A stretch of 33,665 nucleotides of DNA from Herbaspirillum sp. (GCA_028291765.1 JAQGNR010000300.1:1-33665), one strand, 5' to 3'; numbered from the stretch's first letter, positions 9,101-16,749 are shown. Numbers and translations: made by a program. The notes: generated by a model not told the origin, from the letters alone.

Positions 9101-9806
9101 GGAGCAGTCCATAGCGCTGGAAGATAAGAACGCGGAGTCTCCTACCCGCGATAGCTACGGCCGGCTGGTCATGGTCAACGCCAAGGCCTTTCTGAGCTGG
9201 GTGTTGTGGCTGCAGGGATTGAGCGATCAGGCCCTGGTGCAAAGCGAAGCGGCGGTCATGCTCGCGCGACGTTTTGACAATCGCAACAACCTCGCGTATG
9301 CCTTGACCTTTGCTGCAATATTGCAGCGTTGGCTTGGCAATACAGACGAAACCTTGCGTCTGGCGGAAGAAGGGCGCGCCGTTGCGGTGAGTTGCCAGTC
9401 CGTGATCTTCGCACCTGTGAACATCATAGGTATTGGATGGGCGTCGGTCATGCGCGGCGACGCCTCGGCCATTGCGTCCATTGAGCAGGGAGTCAACGCC
9501 ATCCGTGCCGTGATGAACGGTGCGGCGGCATCGATGTTGGCCCCGTTTGCCGAAGCGCTGCTACACCTCGGCGAGACTGGAAAAGCCATCGCCATTACCA
9601 ACGAGGCGCTGCAACTGATCGAAGAAAAACATGATCGCTATTATCTGGCGGAACTCCATCGCATCAAGGGCATGTGTCTATTGAAGCAGCAGAACAAAAG
9701 CGCGGCCCGAGCCTGCTTTGAAACGGCGATCGAAGTCAGTCAGGCCCAGGGCGCCGTCGCCTTCGAGTTGCGGGCCAGGGAATGCTTGGCGATGCATTGG
9801 CAATAG
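6129..9806 (+). CDS. BTAD-type activator / degenerate class III cyclase / AAA ATPase / TPR fusion protein
   Basis: A 1225-residue putative signal-responsive regulator of the STAND-like architecture. Residues about 1-100 resemble the winged-helix N-terminus of SARP/BTAD regulators (GRHRRETLAELFWPG, then LNLRQTVFQLRNTL). Residues 100-260 form the BTAD helical domain (YRGAFL, ETGYMRTMRLYARDGQRDAAL). Residues about 274-435 form a class III nucleotide cyclase domain (VSVLYCEL, VHGGGLLVYFGYP, VCVHSGPIV). Residues about 460-800 form an ATPase with Walker A GEAGIGKS (484-491) and Walker B VLMVVEDLHWID (about 611-622). The rest is TPR-like helices. Both metal-binding aspartates of the cyclase are replaced (Glu near 284, Gly near 324), so it probably senses rather than catalyses. 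The start is GTG with a good Shine-Dalgarno (aaggga) 4 bases before it. It is divergent from the two autotransporter genes and could regulate them (inference). Confidence 0.87.
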   Translation: MAAPVLSLSTLGSLRITWDSKPVAGLGGGKLAALLVYLALEPGRHRRETLAELFWPGMPAESARLNLRQTVFQLRNTLVECTGHPFLLSDRDHLGFNADSPHRVDAVEFISRQAGCGGEAPSECDACLARMSESAGLYRGAFLADFTLPDCPNFEDWLRFRRESLHRSVLELLAKLSDCHERQGNYRAALPVARRYTELEPWNETGYMRTMRLYARDGQRDAALGQYDACRRILKSELGVFPHAEMQALMERVRRGEFAPVDQSAISVLQPSEERRMVSVLYCELNVPAAEDPEDAMALLRAPQLRCEEIVRGHFGHIVQVHGGGLLVYFGYPQALENAALSAVRTARELAAVDMPGLEMRVCVHSGPIVTASNARIPDPIGMTSDAAIRLRQHADSGDVVVSEETQRRVIGYFRFARIEERGRQHLPQALKVFKVVGASGAAHRLAAAAKLTPFSGRRDELARMTKALARAQRGQFQVLLVSGEAGIGKSRLVSMLIKRFNDRSGIVRELRGFPETMQSPLHPVIALYESLCGFEAADTPRVKLAKLRDLLETRTPTLGRQGLPLLARMLGLTGESAPSLPELTPEKLRAATHALLIDMLYIMAARQPVLMVVEDLHWIDISTLELLSMLVANSRQARIFLLMTARPALTPDWPGIEIMPVAPLPDAAIADMVDALCADMPPERQARIVARADGVPLFAEELAAMAQERELPANLHDLLMVRLDSLGPARTIAQLAATVGREFDMDFLGRIVDLSPNSLQKAIGQLQDSGLVQQLADERLQFKHALVQEAAYQSQTRAARRTTHRRIAQLLETGYREVAAHQPELLAQHWSAAGEASKAIHYWLAAGGHAADQFAHSEAVSHYDAGLELLAKLTDDVERNRLEVVLLFNLGKSEQKVAGHGQRRSGALLVRAVALLERGAGDSVDLFNALWGLWESSGSQAGYEETVRLARRLLDIAEKEGSRVLLQQGHYAMGNGFFWTGKLDAARRHLEQSIALEDKNAESPTRDSYGRLVMVNAKAFLSWVLWLQGLSDQALVQSEAAVMLARRFDNRNNLAYALTFAAILQRWLGNTDETLRLAEEGRAVAVSCQSVIFAPVNIIGIGWASVMRGDASAIASIEQGVNAIRAVMNGAAASMLAPFAEALLHLGETGKAIAITNEALQLIEEKHDRYYLAELHRIKGMCLLKQQNKSAARACFETAIEVSQAQGAVAFELRARECLAMHWQ

Positions 9807-9893
9807 AATCGGTCTGTGTTTCCTGATATTTGAAATCAGAGAAAGCGCATGCCAACCGTACCTGTCTTTTTCTGTCTTTTTCATAAGCAGAAA

Positions 9894-9916
9894 AGAAAAA
9901 AGGGCCCATCTAACGA
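9894..9916. repeat. Candidate att site, distal copy (island left end)
   Basis: A 23-base word matches 19159-19181 at 20 of 23 positions in direct orientation, with the perfect core aaaagggcccatct (9898-9911 here). The other copy forms half of the terminator hairpin just 3' of tRNA-Arg. Integration at a tRNA 3' end normally leaves such a direct repeat at the far end of the island. The recognisable integrase sequence begins just after this repeat. Confidence 0.55.
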
Positions 9917-9917
9917 A

Positions 9918-10813
9918 CTCCGTGGCCGCAAAGATAAGGGGGCCGAAGTGAGCCGCAGTTTTAAAAAAGATGTATTCCCCAAAATTGGGGCTTTGGCCAT
10001 TGAAGCGGTTACCCGGGAAATGGTCGCCGAGATACGGTAGTAGAGCGGGGCGCTCCTATCGTTGCCAGAAATCTGCTTGCGGATATGCGTCAGATGTTTG
10101 TTTTCGCGATTAAGCGCGAGCTTGTCGTCACTGACCCCACTGCCATTCTTAAGCGCGACGATTACGGAAAGAAAAATGAGCGATCCCGAGTGTTTAGCGA
10201 TGCTGAGATCAAAGAGTTGAAAGCTAAAATTCCACTCGCCAATCTGCAAGAGTCAACGGTGTTAGCCATATGGCTGATGCTTTCAACATGCTGCCGGGTC
10301 GGAGAAATATCACGAGCGCGGTGGGCTGATATTGATTTTTCCGCGAAAATTTGGCTTATTCCACCAGATAATTCCAAAAATGGGAAGGAACATACCGTGC
10401 TGTTATCCCAGTACAGTCTAAATATGTTTAAACAGCTCAAAAAGATCAGTGGCCACAGCTCCTGGTGTTTTCCAGCAGCGAACAAGGAAGACGCGCATGT
10501 CGACTTGAAGTCGATCAGCAAGCAAATCCATGATCGCCACCGTGTTACCCCTTTGAAGAATCGTTCTAAGGCGACAGGCGCGCTTATCTTGAAGGGCGGT
10601 ACTTGGACTCCTCATGACTTGAGGCGGACCGGTGCTACCATGATGGGACGGCTGGGTGTCCGGCCTGATGTTATAGAAAAATGTCTAAATCACGTTGAGC
10701 AGAACAAATTAATCCGAATCTATCAAAGACAGCAGCTCTTAACGGAAAAACGCCATGCTTGGCATGCGCTAGGCAATAGCCTTCAAGTGCTAACTACCAT
10801 GGCTGGCAAATGA
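9918..10813 (+). pseudogene. Tyrosine recombinase / island integrase, N-terminally truncated and frameshifted
   Basis: Remnant of a P4-type phage or island integrase. The first part, from about 9918 to 10040, reads GRKDKGAEVSRSFKKDVFPK, GALAIEAVTREMVAEI and then hits TAG TAG. The frame must shift for the second part, which reads ERGAPIVARNLLADMRQMF from 10046 and stays open to 10813. The catalytic domain keeps the box I Arg (TCCRVGEISRARW), the box II His-x-x-Arg (HDLRR), the later His (LNHVE) and the nucleophile Tyr (RIYQRQ). The family's N-terminal arm-binding domain is missing. The longest open frame with an ATG is 10085-10813 (242 residues). The break looks like a small deletion at 10036-10042, where a stretch of Leu-Asp-type codons is expected. 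It is probably inactive, although the catalytic part alone could still be expressed. Confidence 0.8.
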
Positions 10814-10879
10814 AAAAGTGCTTAAGCCAGCATTTTTCGATCAGAAATAACTAAAATAAAGAAATGAAGATCATGCACC

Positions 10880-11215
10880 ATGGCGAAACCGATAAGCTTA
10901 AATGCCAAACTGACGTGGAAAACACGCAAAGCCGCAAAAGAAAATTTTCAAATAATGCTGGCTAAATATAAAAATGGAGACACCGTCGATGCGGAAGATC
11001 GTCAAGATTTAGCAGCGCTGTTGGTTCATTACGACGCATCTGTTCACCCTGGCGAAAAAACCAAAGCAGGTGTAGGTATTGCTTATTTTATGCGGAAGAG
11101 TAACGCGGATATAGGATGGCCAAGCGATAGTTTTCATGTTTTTAGAACAGATGGTTCCTCTACTGACTTTAGTTACATCCATGCCGTCAACTCGTCTCCC
11201 ATAGTCGAGTCCTGA
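10880..11215 (+). CDS. DUF3223 domain protein
   Basis: A 111-residue protein that matches my memory of the DUF3223 pattern. It has an N-terminal helix with KTRKAAKENFQIML, a middle helix AEDRQDLAALLVHY, the core GVGIAYFMRKS and then the strand FHVFRTDGSSTDFSYIHAV. The function of this small domain in bacteria is not known to me. It is also found appended to plant RNA polymerase subunits, which suggests nucleic-acid or protein binding. The ATG at 10880 is preceded only by a weak ribosome site. It sits in the island just after the broken integrase and converges on the minus-strand operon ending at 11272. Base composition is AT-richer than in the flanking core genes, consistent with transfer. 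Confidence 0.7.
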   Translation: MAKPISLNAKLTWKTRKAAKENFQIMLAKYKNGDTVDAEDRQDLAALLVHYDASVHPGEKTKAGVGIAYFMRKSNADIGWPSDSFHVFRTDGSSTDFSYIHAVNSSPIVES

Positions 11216-11271
11216 ACTAATAAAGCGCGTCGAGCCGCAGTGGCTTCAAAAGGCGTGCCTAAAATTTTAGG

Positions 11272-11799
11272 TCATTCCCTGCCAATCGGCTTATTAAGGA
11301 TGTCGATAGCGTTACCAACTTTTGCACAAGCCTCATCTACATCTGCATAGGAGAATACTTTGAAGACACTTGGTATTCCTAATGCCATGAGGGATATGTA
11401 GCCTTCTCCTAACTGGAGAGTGTGAATCTCCTGATCGGATATTTTGTACTGCACAGGAGGAGCCTTATGGCCTTCGTCTAGCTTGAACATCATAAGAATC
11501 GGGGTTTCTTTCGCAGAAGCAATTTGCAACTCGATCCCAAGACCCGTAGAGGGATAGCTTGCTTCGGCAATGACGACATCTGAACTCTCCACCATTTCTT
11601 TGTCCCACACGTAGCAGAGGCGTGTGCGATCTGCAAATGGCTTTTGGGAAAGTTGTGGGTCACTGTCTTTTAATGCGTATTTGACCTCCGCACCAAGTGA
11701 ATCGGTTAAGTACCGAGCCATCTTCTCGATCAAGCCAACGTAGGCAGCGAACTCGCTCCTTGGAACATGAGTCAAGCCGCACGCAATGTAAATTTTCAT
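11272..11799 (-). CDS. Nucleoside 2-deoxyribosyltransferase-fold protein
   Basis: A 175-residue protein that starts with a strand typical of the nucleoside 2-deoxyribosyltransferase fold (MKIYIACGLTH). It carries the family's active-site pattern SSDVVIAEASYPSTGLGIELQIA, in which the GLGxE glutamate (about residue 90) matches the nucleophilic Glu of the enzyme family. It may cleave or transfer a nucleobase from a nucleotide, but relatives of this fold also act as sensors, so the substrate is open. I chose the ATG at 11799 because the protein then begins at the first beta-strand; the frame extends to an ATG at 11835 that would add 12 polar residues and overlap the upstream YaaC-like gene by 20 bases. 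It is the last gene of the island's minus-strand set. Confidence 0.68.
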   Translation of the reverse strand: MKIYIACGLTHVPRSEFAAYVGLIEKMARYLTDSLGAEVKYALKDSDPQLSQKPFADRTRLCYVWDKEMVESSDVVIAEASYPSTGLGIELQIASAKETPILMMFKLDEGHKAPPVQYKISDQEIHTLQLGEGYISLMALGIPSVFKVFSYADVDEACAKVGNAIDILNKPIGRE

Positions 11800-11815
11800 T
11801 CTAAGGTCTCGCGGG

Positions 11816-12859
11816 TTAGTTTGCCGGTCGTACATTCGGAATCATGAACTGCTGCCCTGTCAATTCCGCAGCAAGCTCATCCAGAAATTGGGATGGTGAC
11901 ATTCGAATAAATTCAGTCAAAAGCCAGTTTTTCTGCCCAGCCAAGAACGACGCAAGTTCGATTGGACGATAGCGGCATATTTCGCTCAGGCGGTGCATCG
12001 CCAAAAGTGTGCACGTCAGTGGAGACCTTTTTAGCCGCGTTGGTCCAGGAACAATTGCCTTGGCATACCAAAGTGTTTGAGATCCGGCAATGTAAGATAT
12101 GTCTGGTCGAAGTCCCTGAAGAAGACCAGTTACGGCTGAGATATCGGCGGGTGTATTGGCGATAGGACGGGTGACGATTGCATGGGCGACTGACCTGATC
12201 GTCCTCCCATCATTTATTGCCGGATCAGCTACAAGCGATGGTGGCAGACGACGCAAATAGGTTGGTTCTGCAAAATCTTTGGACAACTGCGCAGAGAAAT
12301 ACGTATGATAAGTCGCTTGATCAAATCGGATCTCGCAATTCACTAGTGGAACAAAAAGGTCTTTTTGGTTCTTGTACGTCAAACAGAAAGTCCTGTGTAT
12401 GCAGGGTAGATTGAAGAGAAGTTGCTCAAGGGTGTGGGTAGTACTTGTCTCCGCTTCCATAAGATATTGAGACAACGCAGGTGCGATGCCCCTATGCAAG
12501 ATTCGCACGCCTTCATTAGAAAGGGCAATCTTGCCGGAAGGTGGCCGCATATTGTGAGCGCGAATGCCATGGTGTTCGTCAAAAGGTACTGATTTGGCGG
12601 AAAGCAGCGCTTTTGTTGCATTCATGTAGGAGTAGTACAGAAGTAGCGGCGCAGACGACACAGGCATTCCCTCGGCAGCCTGAGAAAACGTTTGTGCTTG
12701 CTGCCAGTAGAATAGAGCAGAAGCCTTTCGTTCTCGACGAAGCCAAAGCGAAACGTACTCCCAATGACTGTTAGTTAGCACGGTTCGCGCACCAAGGTTT
12801 GGACTCTTCGTTGCCTTATGAGGCCCGACATTTCGGTCATTAATTCGAAGCACTGGCAT
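11816..12859 (-). CDS. YaaC-like protein
   Basis: A 347-residue protein that resembles the YaaC family (uncharacterised; named after a Bacillus subtilis gene). Recognisable parts are the N-terminal ASALFYWQQAQTFSQAAEG, LLLYYSYMNATKALL and the C-terminal half with LAMHRLSEICRYRP, the helix LLTEFIRMSPSQFLDEL and the ending AELTGQQFMIP. It is mostly alpha-helical, with no signal peptide or membrane segment. No biochemical function is established, to my knowledge; I recall homologues in variable regions of genomes, but could not check this. It lies 134 bases after the PD-(D/E)xK gene and 16 bases before the deoxyribosyltransferase-like gene at 11799, so the last two are likely co-transcribed. Low GC supports island origin. 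Confidence 0.65.
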   Translation of the reverse strand: MPVLRINDRNVGPHKATKSPNLGARTVLTNSHWEYVSLWLRRERKASALFYWQQAQTFSQAAEGMPVSSAPLLLYYSYMNATKALLSAKSVPFDEHHGIRAHNMRPPSGKIALSNEGVRILHRGIAPALSQYLMEAETSTTHTLEQLLFNLPCIHRTFCLTYKNQKDLFVPLVNCEIRFDQATYHTYFSAQLSKDFAEPTYLRRLPPSLVADPAINDGRTIRSVAHAIVTRPIANTPADISAVTGLLQGLRPDISYIAGSQTLWYAKAIVPGPTRLKRSPLTCTLLAMHRLSEICRYRPIELASFLAGQKNWLLTEFIRMSPSQFLDELAAELTGQQFMIPNVRPAN

Positions 12860-12993
12860 TTTTTTGGTCAGGGGTTATCTAAAGAAGATGGTATTACTTG
12901 AAGGAAAAATTGGTCTCCGTCTCAGGAAGAAATTGCCAACATCTCGTTCTTTACTGAAAACCAATAGACTTTTCCTTCGCCGTTTGAGTCGCG

Positions 12994-14076
12994 TCATTTG
13001 ATGCTCATGTCTGTAGTGACGACATCTTTGAACTCCTTTGGAATGCGCGTCGCTGCGATCAAATATGAGGAAGATGCCATAATAAATTGGCGCACACGCT
13101 CGTTAGCATTTAGACGCAGTGCAAGCCGGCGATCTAAATCCGCAACTGGATTACAAACTTCGCGAAAAGCCAAGTCCTTCAGTGGCAAGCAAACGCTACC
13201 CAATAACAAAGGAGCATCCAAAAATGAGCGAAACAATGTGACAAATTTCTCCCATGCTGGAAATTCAAAGGGTTCAACACCATCAATCCCCCTCGCATTT
13301 TTTAGAGCTATGTTTAGCCTTTGGCGAAGATCGTAATTGTCTTTCCCACCCCAGATATAGTATCGAATGATTTTCTCGAATTCTGGCTTATCCATAGCTG
13401 GATTAAAAATATTGTGGAAATCTCGGACCATCTCGCTCATATAAAGGCACATTTGGACAAGAATAAGCTTAAACAAAGCGCGATGAGTCGCTTTCTGTGG
13501 GTCCAACTCACCTTCAATTTTTTTGCAATGGGACATCAAAGTGCGAAGCCCTTGGGTTCCTTGAGTTTCAAGCAGCGCAGAGCTATTTAAATAATCCCAG
13601 AACTTATCTAATTGAGGATTTTTTGTCGGTATTGTCGCGAGTGAATGCCAAGCATCAAGTTGTTCAATGTAAGAGTTGATAACATCAAAATCTTTAGATA
13701 CAGAACGAGAAAATCCCTCAAACAAAGTTTCTGTAAATAACCGAACTCCTAAGGTGTTACCAGCTAGTCGATGCCCCTCAGAGGCCGCCTTGATGAGAAT
13801 AACGAAGGCTTCATTACTAGCGGTGAGAGACATGAGCCCCTTCGCCCACAAAGCCCGATTAATTGGACTCATCTTGCTCAATGTTTTACAGTCAAAGATT
13901 ATGCGATTCGACGCACTATCATCACAAGGCCGAATACCAAGTACATCAACGTCCGTTATATCCGACGAAGTTTCGCTTACCTCTGAAGAGTGGCGGACAA
14001 CAACTTCCATGTTTGGAATGATTCCCAACGCCACGCAATAACGTACTGCTTTAAGCTTCTGATGTATGTCTTTCAT
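12994..14076 (-). CDS. PD-(D/E)xK nuclease-like protein
   Basis: A 360-residue protein with a candidate PD-(D/E)xK nuclease core at its N-terminus: Glu24 (NMEVVVRH), Asp42/Asp44 (TDVDVLGIRP) and the D-x-K motif Asp62-Lys64 (RIIFDCKTL). The spacing and the strand-like residues around the motifs fit restriction-endonuclease-like folds. The following helix (PINRALWAKGLMSLTAS) fits as well. Residues 130-360 are helical and I do not recognise them. Its ATG overlaps the stop codon of the gene at 14073-15359 by 4 bases, which implies translational coupling. In this context it may be a nucleic-acid-cleaving component. The fold assignment rests on motif reading alone. Confidence 0.55.
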   Translation of the reverse strand: MKDIHQKLKAVRYCVALGIIPNMEVVVRHSSEVSETSSDITDVDVLGIRPCDDSASNRIIFDCKTLSKMSPINRALWAKGLMSLTASNEAFVILIKAASEGHRLAGNTLGVRLFTETLFEGFSRSVSKDFDVINSYIEQLDAWHSLATIPTKNPQLDKFWDYLNSSALLETQGTQGLRTLMSHCKKIEGELDPQKATHRALFKLILVQMCLYMSEMVRDFHNIFNPAMDKPEFEKIIRYYIWGGKDNYDLRQRLNIALKNARGIDGVEPFEFPAWEKFVTLFRSFLDAPLLLGSVCLPLKDLAFREVCNPVADLDRRLALRLNANERVRQFIMASSSYLIAATRIPKEFKDVVTTDMSIK

Positions 14077-15359
14077 CTTAGGTCCAGTAAAAGTTGTTCG
14101 ACCTCATTTTTTTCATCATCAAGCAAAGCTAATTTTGCGACCTTTCGGAAGTTGGTCGAAGACGTGACTGAGTTCAAATAAGTCTCGTCTTGAGACAATG
14201 TTATACGGGCGTCTTCATCTATTGCAGACAAATTTGTCTGGCCCGTCTGCAACAGAGCAATAGCTTCATCGATCGCTTTGATATTCTCAGGGGTGTCAAT
14301 CAACTGTAGCTGATGCATAGTTCCAGAAGTATGGACCAGTCTTCCCACGTGGAGCTCGACCAAGTTCCGGTATTGGATCGCGGCCTCACTATTCGCTCGT
14401 ATCCATTTTTGGTCTCTGAGTTTTCTAAGAAGCGCGACCGGATATTTGATCCGGTACGTTTCTTCCATGAGCTGGCCTTTTCTCATTGATGACACTAGCG
14501 CCATCGCCCGCTCATAAATGTTACGGTTACTGGCATTTAATCGAATGCTGCCGGGCCTAGGAGTAAAGATGAACAACTCAGATGTGTCATTTGGACGAAG
14601 AATACTGGGAGGCTTTAAAATTCCATCGCTAACCAATGCCTTCAATATGTTGAGCTCGCCAGCGCCCAGTTTGGTTCCCGCTACTTCTTCTTGCTTTTCG
14701 ATAAGTGAGAGCGGCCAACCCTGTGACTTTGCTATCAGTCGAAGAACTCGTTCTACGCGACCAGAGCCACCTGCAGCAGCGATATCAGCAAGACTGTCTA
14801 AATTATCCGCAAAGTAGGTTGGACTTACCAATATATCTTGGCCGCGCGCACGCTTTGCGATCACCAGGCCACTTTCCGAAACGATATTCTCACAGCGATT
14901 AAAAAGCCTAATTTCAGCGCCAAGGCGCCCAATAAGTGCGTCGCGTTTCTCGGGTTTTCTAGTCAGTTCGCTCAGTATTGCTAGACTCAATTGCTCTTTC
15001 TCGTTGAGCGGCTGGATCGAGAGGTATTCACCGATGCCAGCATAAACAGAGTCAAAATGAGGTATTTTTGGAATTACATCGGTGATCGTGCTTCCTGTTG
15101 TAATCAAGTCAACATACTCAATCTCAGCAAGTACATTTAGAACCTGATTTAGATCTCGTGAGGTGATATCCCAATAGTGATATGCGACTTGCCGAAGCAT
15201 GTCATATTTGAGTTGACCAAGCCCTTTTATATGTAGCGCCAAGATGCTGGCCATTCCAATGATCTGAATGTTATCAAAGTCGTTGACATTGGTAAGACCT
15301 AGTCCAGCTTGCAAATCGTGAGCGAGTTCCGCATTGGATTGGCCCGTGGCTGAAATCAT
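14073..15359 (-). CDS. Unknown 428-residue protein in the TIR-like operon
   Basis: I do not recognise this family. It is a soluble, helix-rich protein without signal peptide. Two stretches look like winged-helix modules: about residues 50-105 (LKYDMLRQVAYHYWDITSRDL, then LAEIEYVDLITTG), and about residues 225-270 (ELNILKALVSDGILKPPSIL, then FIFTPRPGSIRL). Its ATG overlaps the stop codon of the TIR-like gene by 4 bases, and its own stop overlaps the start of the nuclease-like gene by 4 bases. This three-gene unit strongly suggests a shared complex or pathway. It could be an adaptor or sensor that links the TIR-like protein to the nuclease-like protein (inference). Confidence 0.6.
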   Translation of the reverse strand: MISATGQSNAELAHDLQAGLGLTNVNDFDNIQIIGMASILALHIKGLGQLKYDMLRQVAYHYWDITSRDLNQVLNVLAEIEYVDLITTGSTITDVIPKIPHFDSVYAGIGEYLSIQPLNEKEQLSLAILSELTRKPEKRDALIGRLGAEIRLFNRCENIVSESGLVIAKRARGQDILVSPTYFADNLDSLADIAAAGGSGRVERVLRLIAKSQGWPLSLIEKQEEVAGTKLGAGELNILKALVSDGILKPPSILRPNDTSELFIFTPRPGSIRLNASNRNIYERAMALVSSMRKGQLMEETYRIKYPVALLRKLRDQKWIRANSEAAIQYRNLVELHVGRLVHTSGTMHQLQLIDTPENIKAIDEAIALLQTGQTNLSAIDEDARITLSQDETYLNSVTSSTNFRKVAKLALLDDEKNEVEQLLLDLR

Positions 15360-16528
15360 GCGGCCTCCTGAATGGCTGGCGATTTATTGTTTTTAATATT
15401 GTTAATAGCTTCCATCAGCCTAATCGTGGCATTACCGTCGAGCGTTTCTCCAACGTATCTCACCTGATATAGTCCCTGAAGGTTTGACGGTAAAACAATC
15501 CCATCTCTAACCAAGAGAATAAAGCGATAGCCATACAGTGCCATAGCCGCACCGATCTCAATTAGCACATTCGAATTGATAACCACTTGCGCTTTCTGAT
15601 CCTTTTCCGCTAACAGCAATTCGCCATCAACATGAATTATCGCGGCACCACACGTGCGCATGTCATTCATCACTTTGTCTGGAACTGGTTGAGATACCGA
15701 TTGGTTTTCAACTGATACTACCGGTATCAACTCTCCAAATCCTAAAAGCTTTTTTATGGGGTCGATGAAAGCGGTATTTTTCCCATGAGTAATAAACACC
15801 CGACGACGTTTGAGGTCGATGTTATGGTCTTTTAATTCAGGTGCTGCTGGTGCTGGTAATGCTATTTCACTAGGGCGCGGCTGTACGCTGCCTGTGGAAA
15901 GAGCTGAAGCGTCGGTTTCGTTTTCCAAAGATGCCGGCGCAACAAAATCGCTGTCCTGGCTACTAAGATCAACGTATTTTTTGTCTTTTACAATTCTCAA
16001 AAAACCCACTTCGTCAGCACTATCAGTAACGAGTTTGAGGACAGCTTCCGCGCGGTCTGCGGGTACGCCCATTGATTTGAGCACATTCACCGCAATGTCT
16101 GTTCGAGGCAGTGGGGATCGGTCGTATTTATTTAGAAATTCGCGAAATATACGTGGACGCATAAGTGCTTCCTTTCTCCCGAGTAGATCTCCGCCTTCTT
16201 CGAGGGGCGTCAAAATACGTTTACCAAGATCAGTCACTGAGATTTCCTTGGCGTTATACCCTCCAGCCGTAATTCCGTAAGCAATAGCGGCTCCGCAAAG
16301 CATCCGAAAACCGCTGGATTGTGGTGACAAATTTAAGGCAACTGCTACGTCGAGCGGAGATACGGTTTTTCCACCGTACTGCTCGATAATCGCAGTACCG
16401 ACCGCTAGTGCCGCACTGAGGTGGTAGGAAGGAACATCTTCTTGGGATAGCCGACTTGATCTTAACGGGGGTACTTTAGTAATAGTTTTTTTATTTGTAG
16501 CTGGCTTTTTGCTTGTTTTCGCAACCAT
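15356..16528 (-). CDS. Winged-helix/TIR-like domain protein (candidate immune effector)
   Basis: A 390-residue two-domain protein. Residues 1-28 are basic. Residues about 33-190 look like a winged-helix-type domain (SPLDVAVALNLSPQSSGFRMLCGAAIAYGI, then ISVTDLGKRIL). A Pro/Ala-rich linker follows at about 195-238. Residues 241-380 match the TIR-like nucleotide-binding domain PF10137: RRRVFITHGK, GAAIIHVDGEL, NVLIEIGAAMALYGYRFILLVRDG and LPSNLQGLYQVRY. Glu324 in NVLIEIG is placed where TIR-like NADases keep their catalytic glutamate. Such domains in bacterial immunity typically destroy NAD+ when activated. It heads a coupled operon and follows two small membrane ORFs. A Shine-Dalgarno (gaggg) lies 6 bases before the ATG. 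NADase activity is inferred, not shown. Confidence 0.78.
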   Translation of the reverse strand: MVAKTSKKPATNKKTITKVPPLRSSRLSQEDVPSYHLSAALAVGTAIIEQYGGKTVSPLDVAVALNLSPQSSGFRMLCGAAIAYGITAGGYNAKEISVTDLGKRILTPLEEGGDLLGRKEALMRPRIFREFLNKYDRSPLPRTDIAVNVLKSMGVPADRAEAVLKLVTDSADEVGFLRIVKDKKYVDLSSQDSDFVAPASLENETDASALSTGSVQPRPSEIALPAPAAPELKDHNIDLKRRRVFITHGKNTAFIDPIKKLLGFGELIPVVSVENQSVSQPVPDKVMNDMRTCGAAIIHVDGELLLAEKDQKAQVVINSNVLIEIGAAMALYGYRFILLVRDGIVLPSNLQGLYQVRYVGETLDGNATIRLMEAINNIKNNKSPAIQEAA

Positions 16529-16605
16529 TTTATTCCCTCTCTTGTAGGAGGTTTCAAGCTTACCAGCAACAGGGATTATGAGTTTAGGAATAGTTACAAT
16601 TGGGT

Positions 16606-16740
16606 TTACCCCTGTGCAATATCATGTAAAGCGTTGCATTGCAAAATATGTTGCATAATTAGAATTAATGTTGCAAGGAATAACAGTGGCTTAGTTCTGT
16701 CCGGACGAGTTTGATCCTGGTCTGGTGCGTATTTACGCAT
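16606..16740 (-). CDS. Small 44-residue putative membrane protein upstream of the TIR-like gene
   Basis: This short frame starts at ATG 16740-16738, preceded by a near-ideal Shine-Dalgarno (aggag, 6 bases away). It begins MRKYAPDQDQTRPDRTK, a polar and charged head. A hydrophobic segment PLLFLATLILIMQHIL follows (about residues 18-34), then a short polar tail ending in AQG. This arrangement fits a single-pass inner-membrane protein. It ends 77 bases before the TIR-like start and begins 32 bases after another small membrane ORF. I know no family for it. Strong ribosome site and membrane segment favour a real gene; its small size leaves doubt. Confidence 0.5.
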   Translation of the reverse strand: MRKYAPDQDQTRPDRTKPLLFLATLILIMQHILQCNALHDIAQG

Positions 16741-16749
16741 GACGTACTC

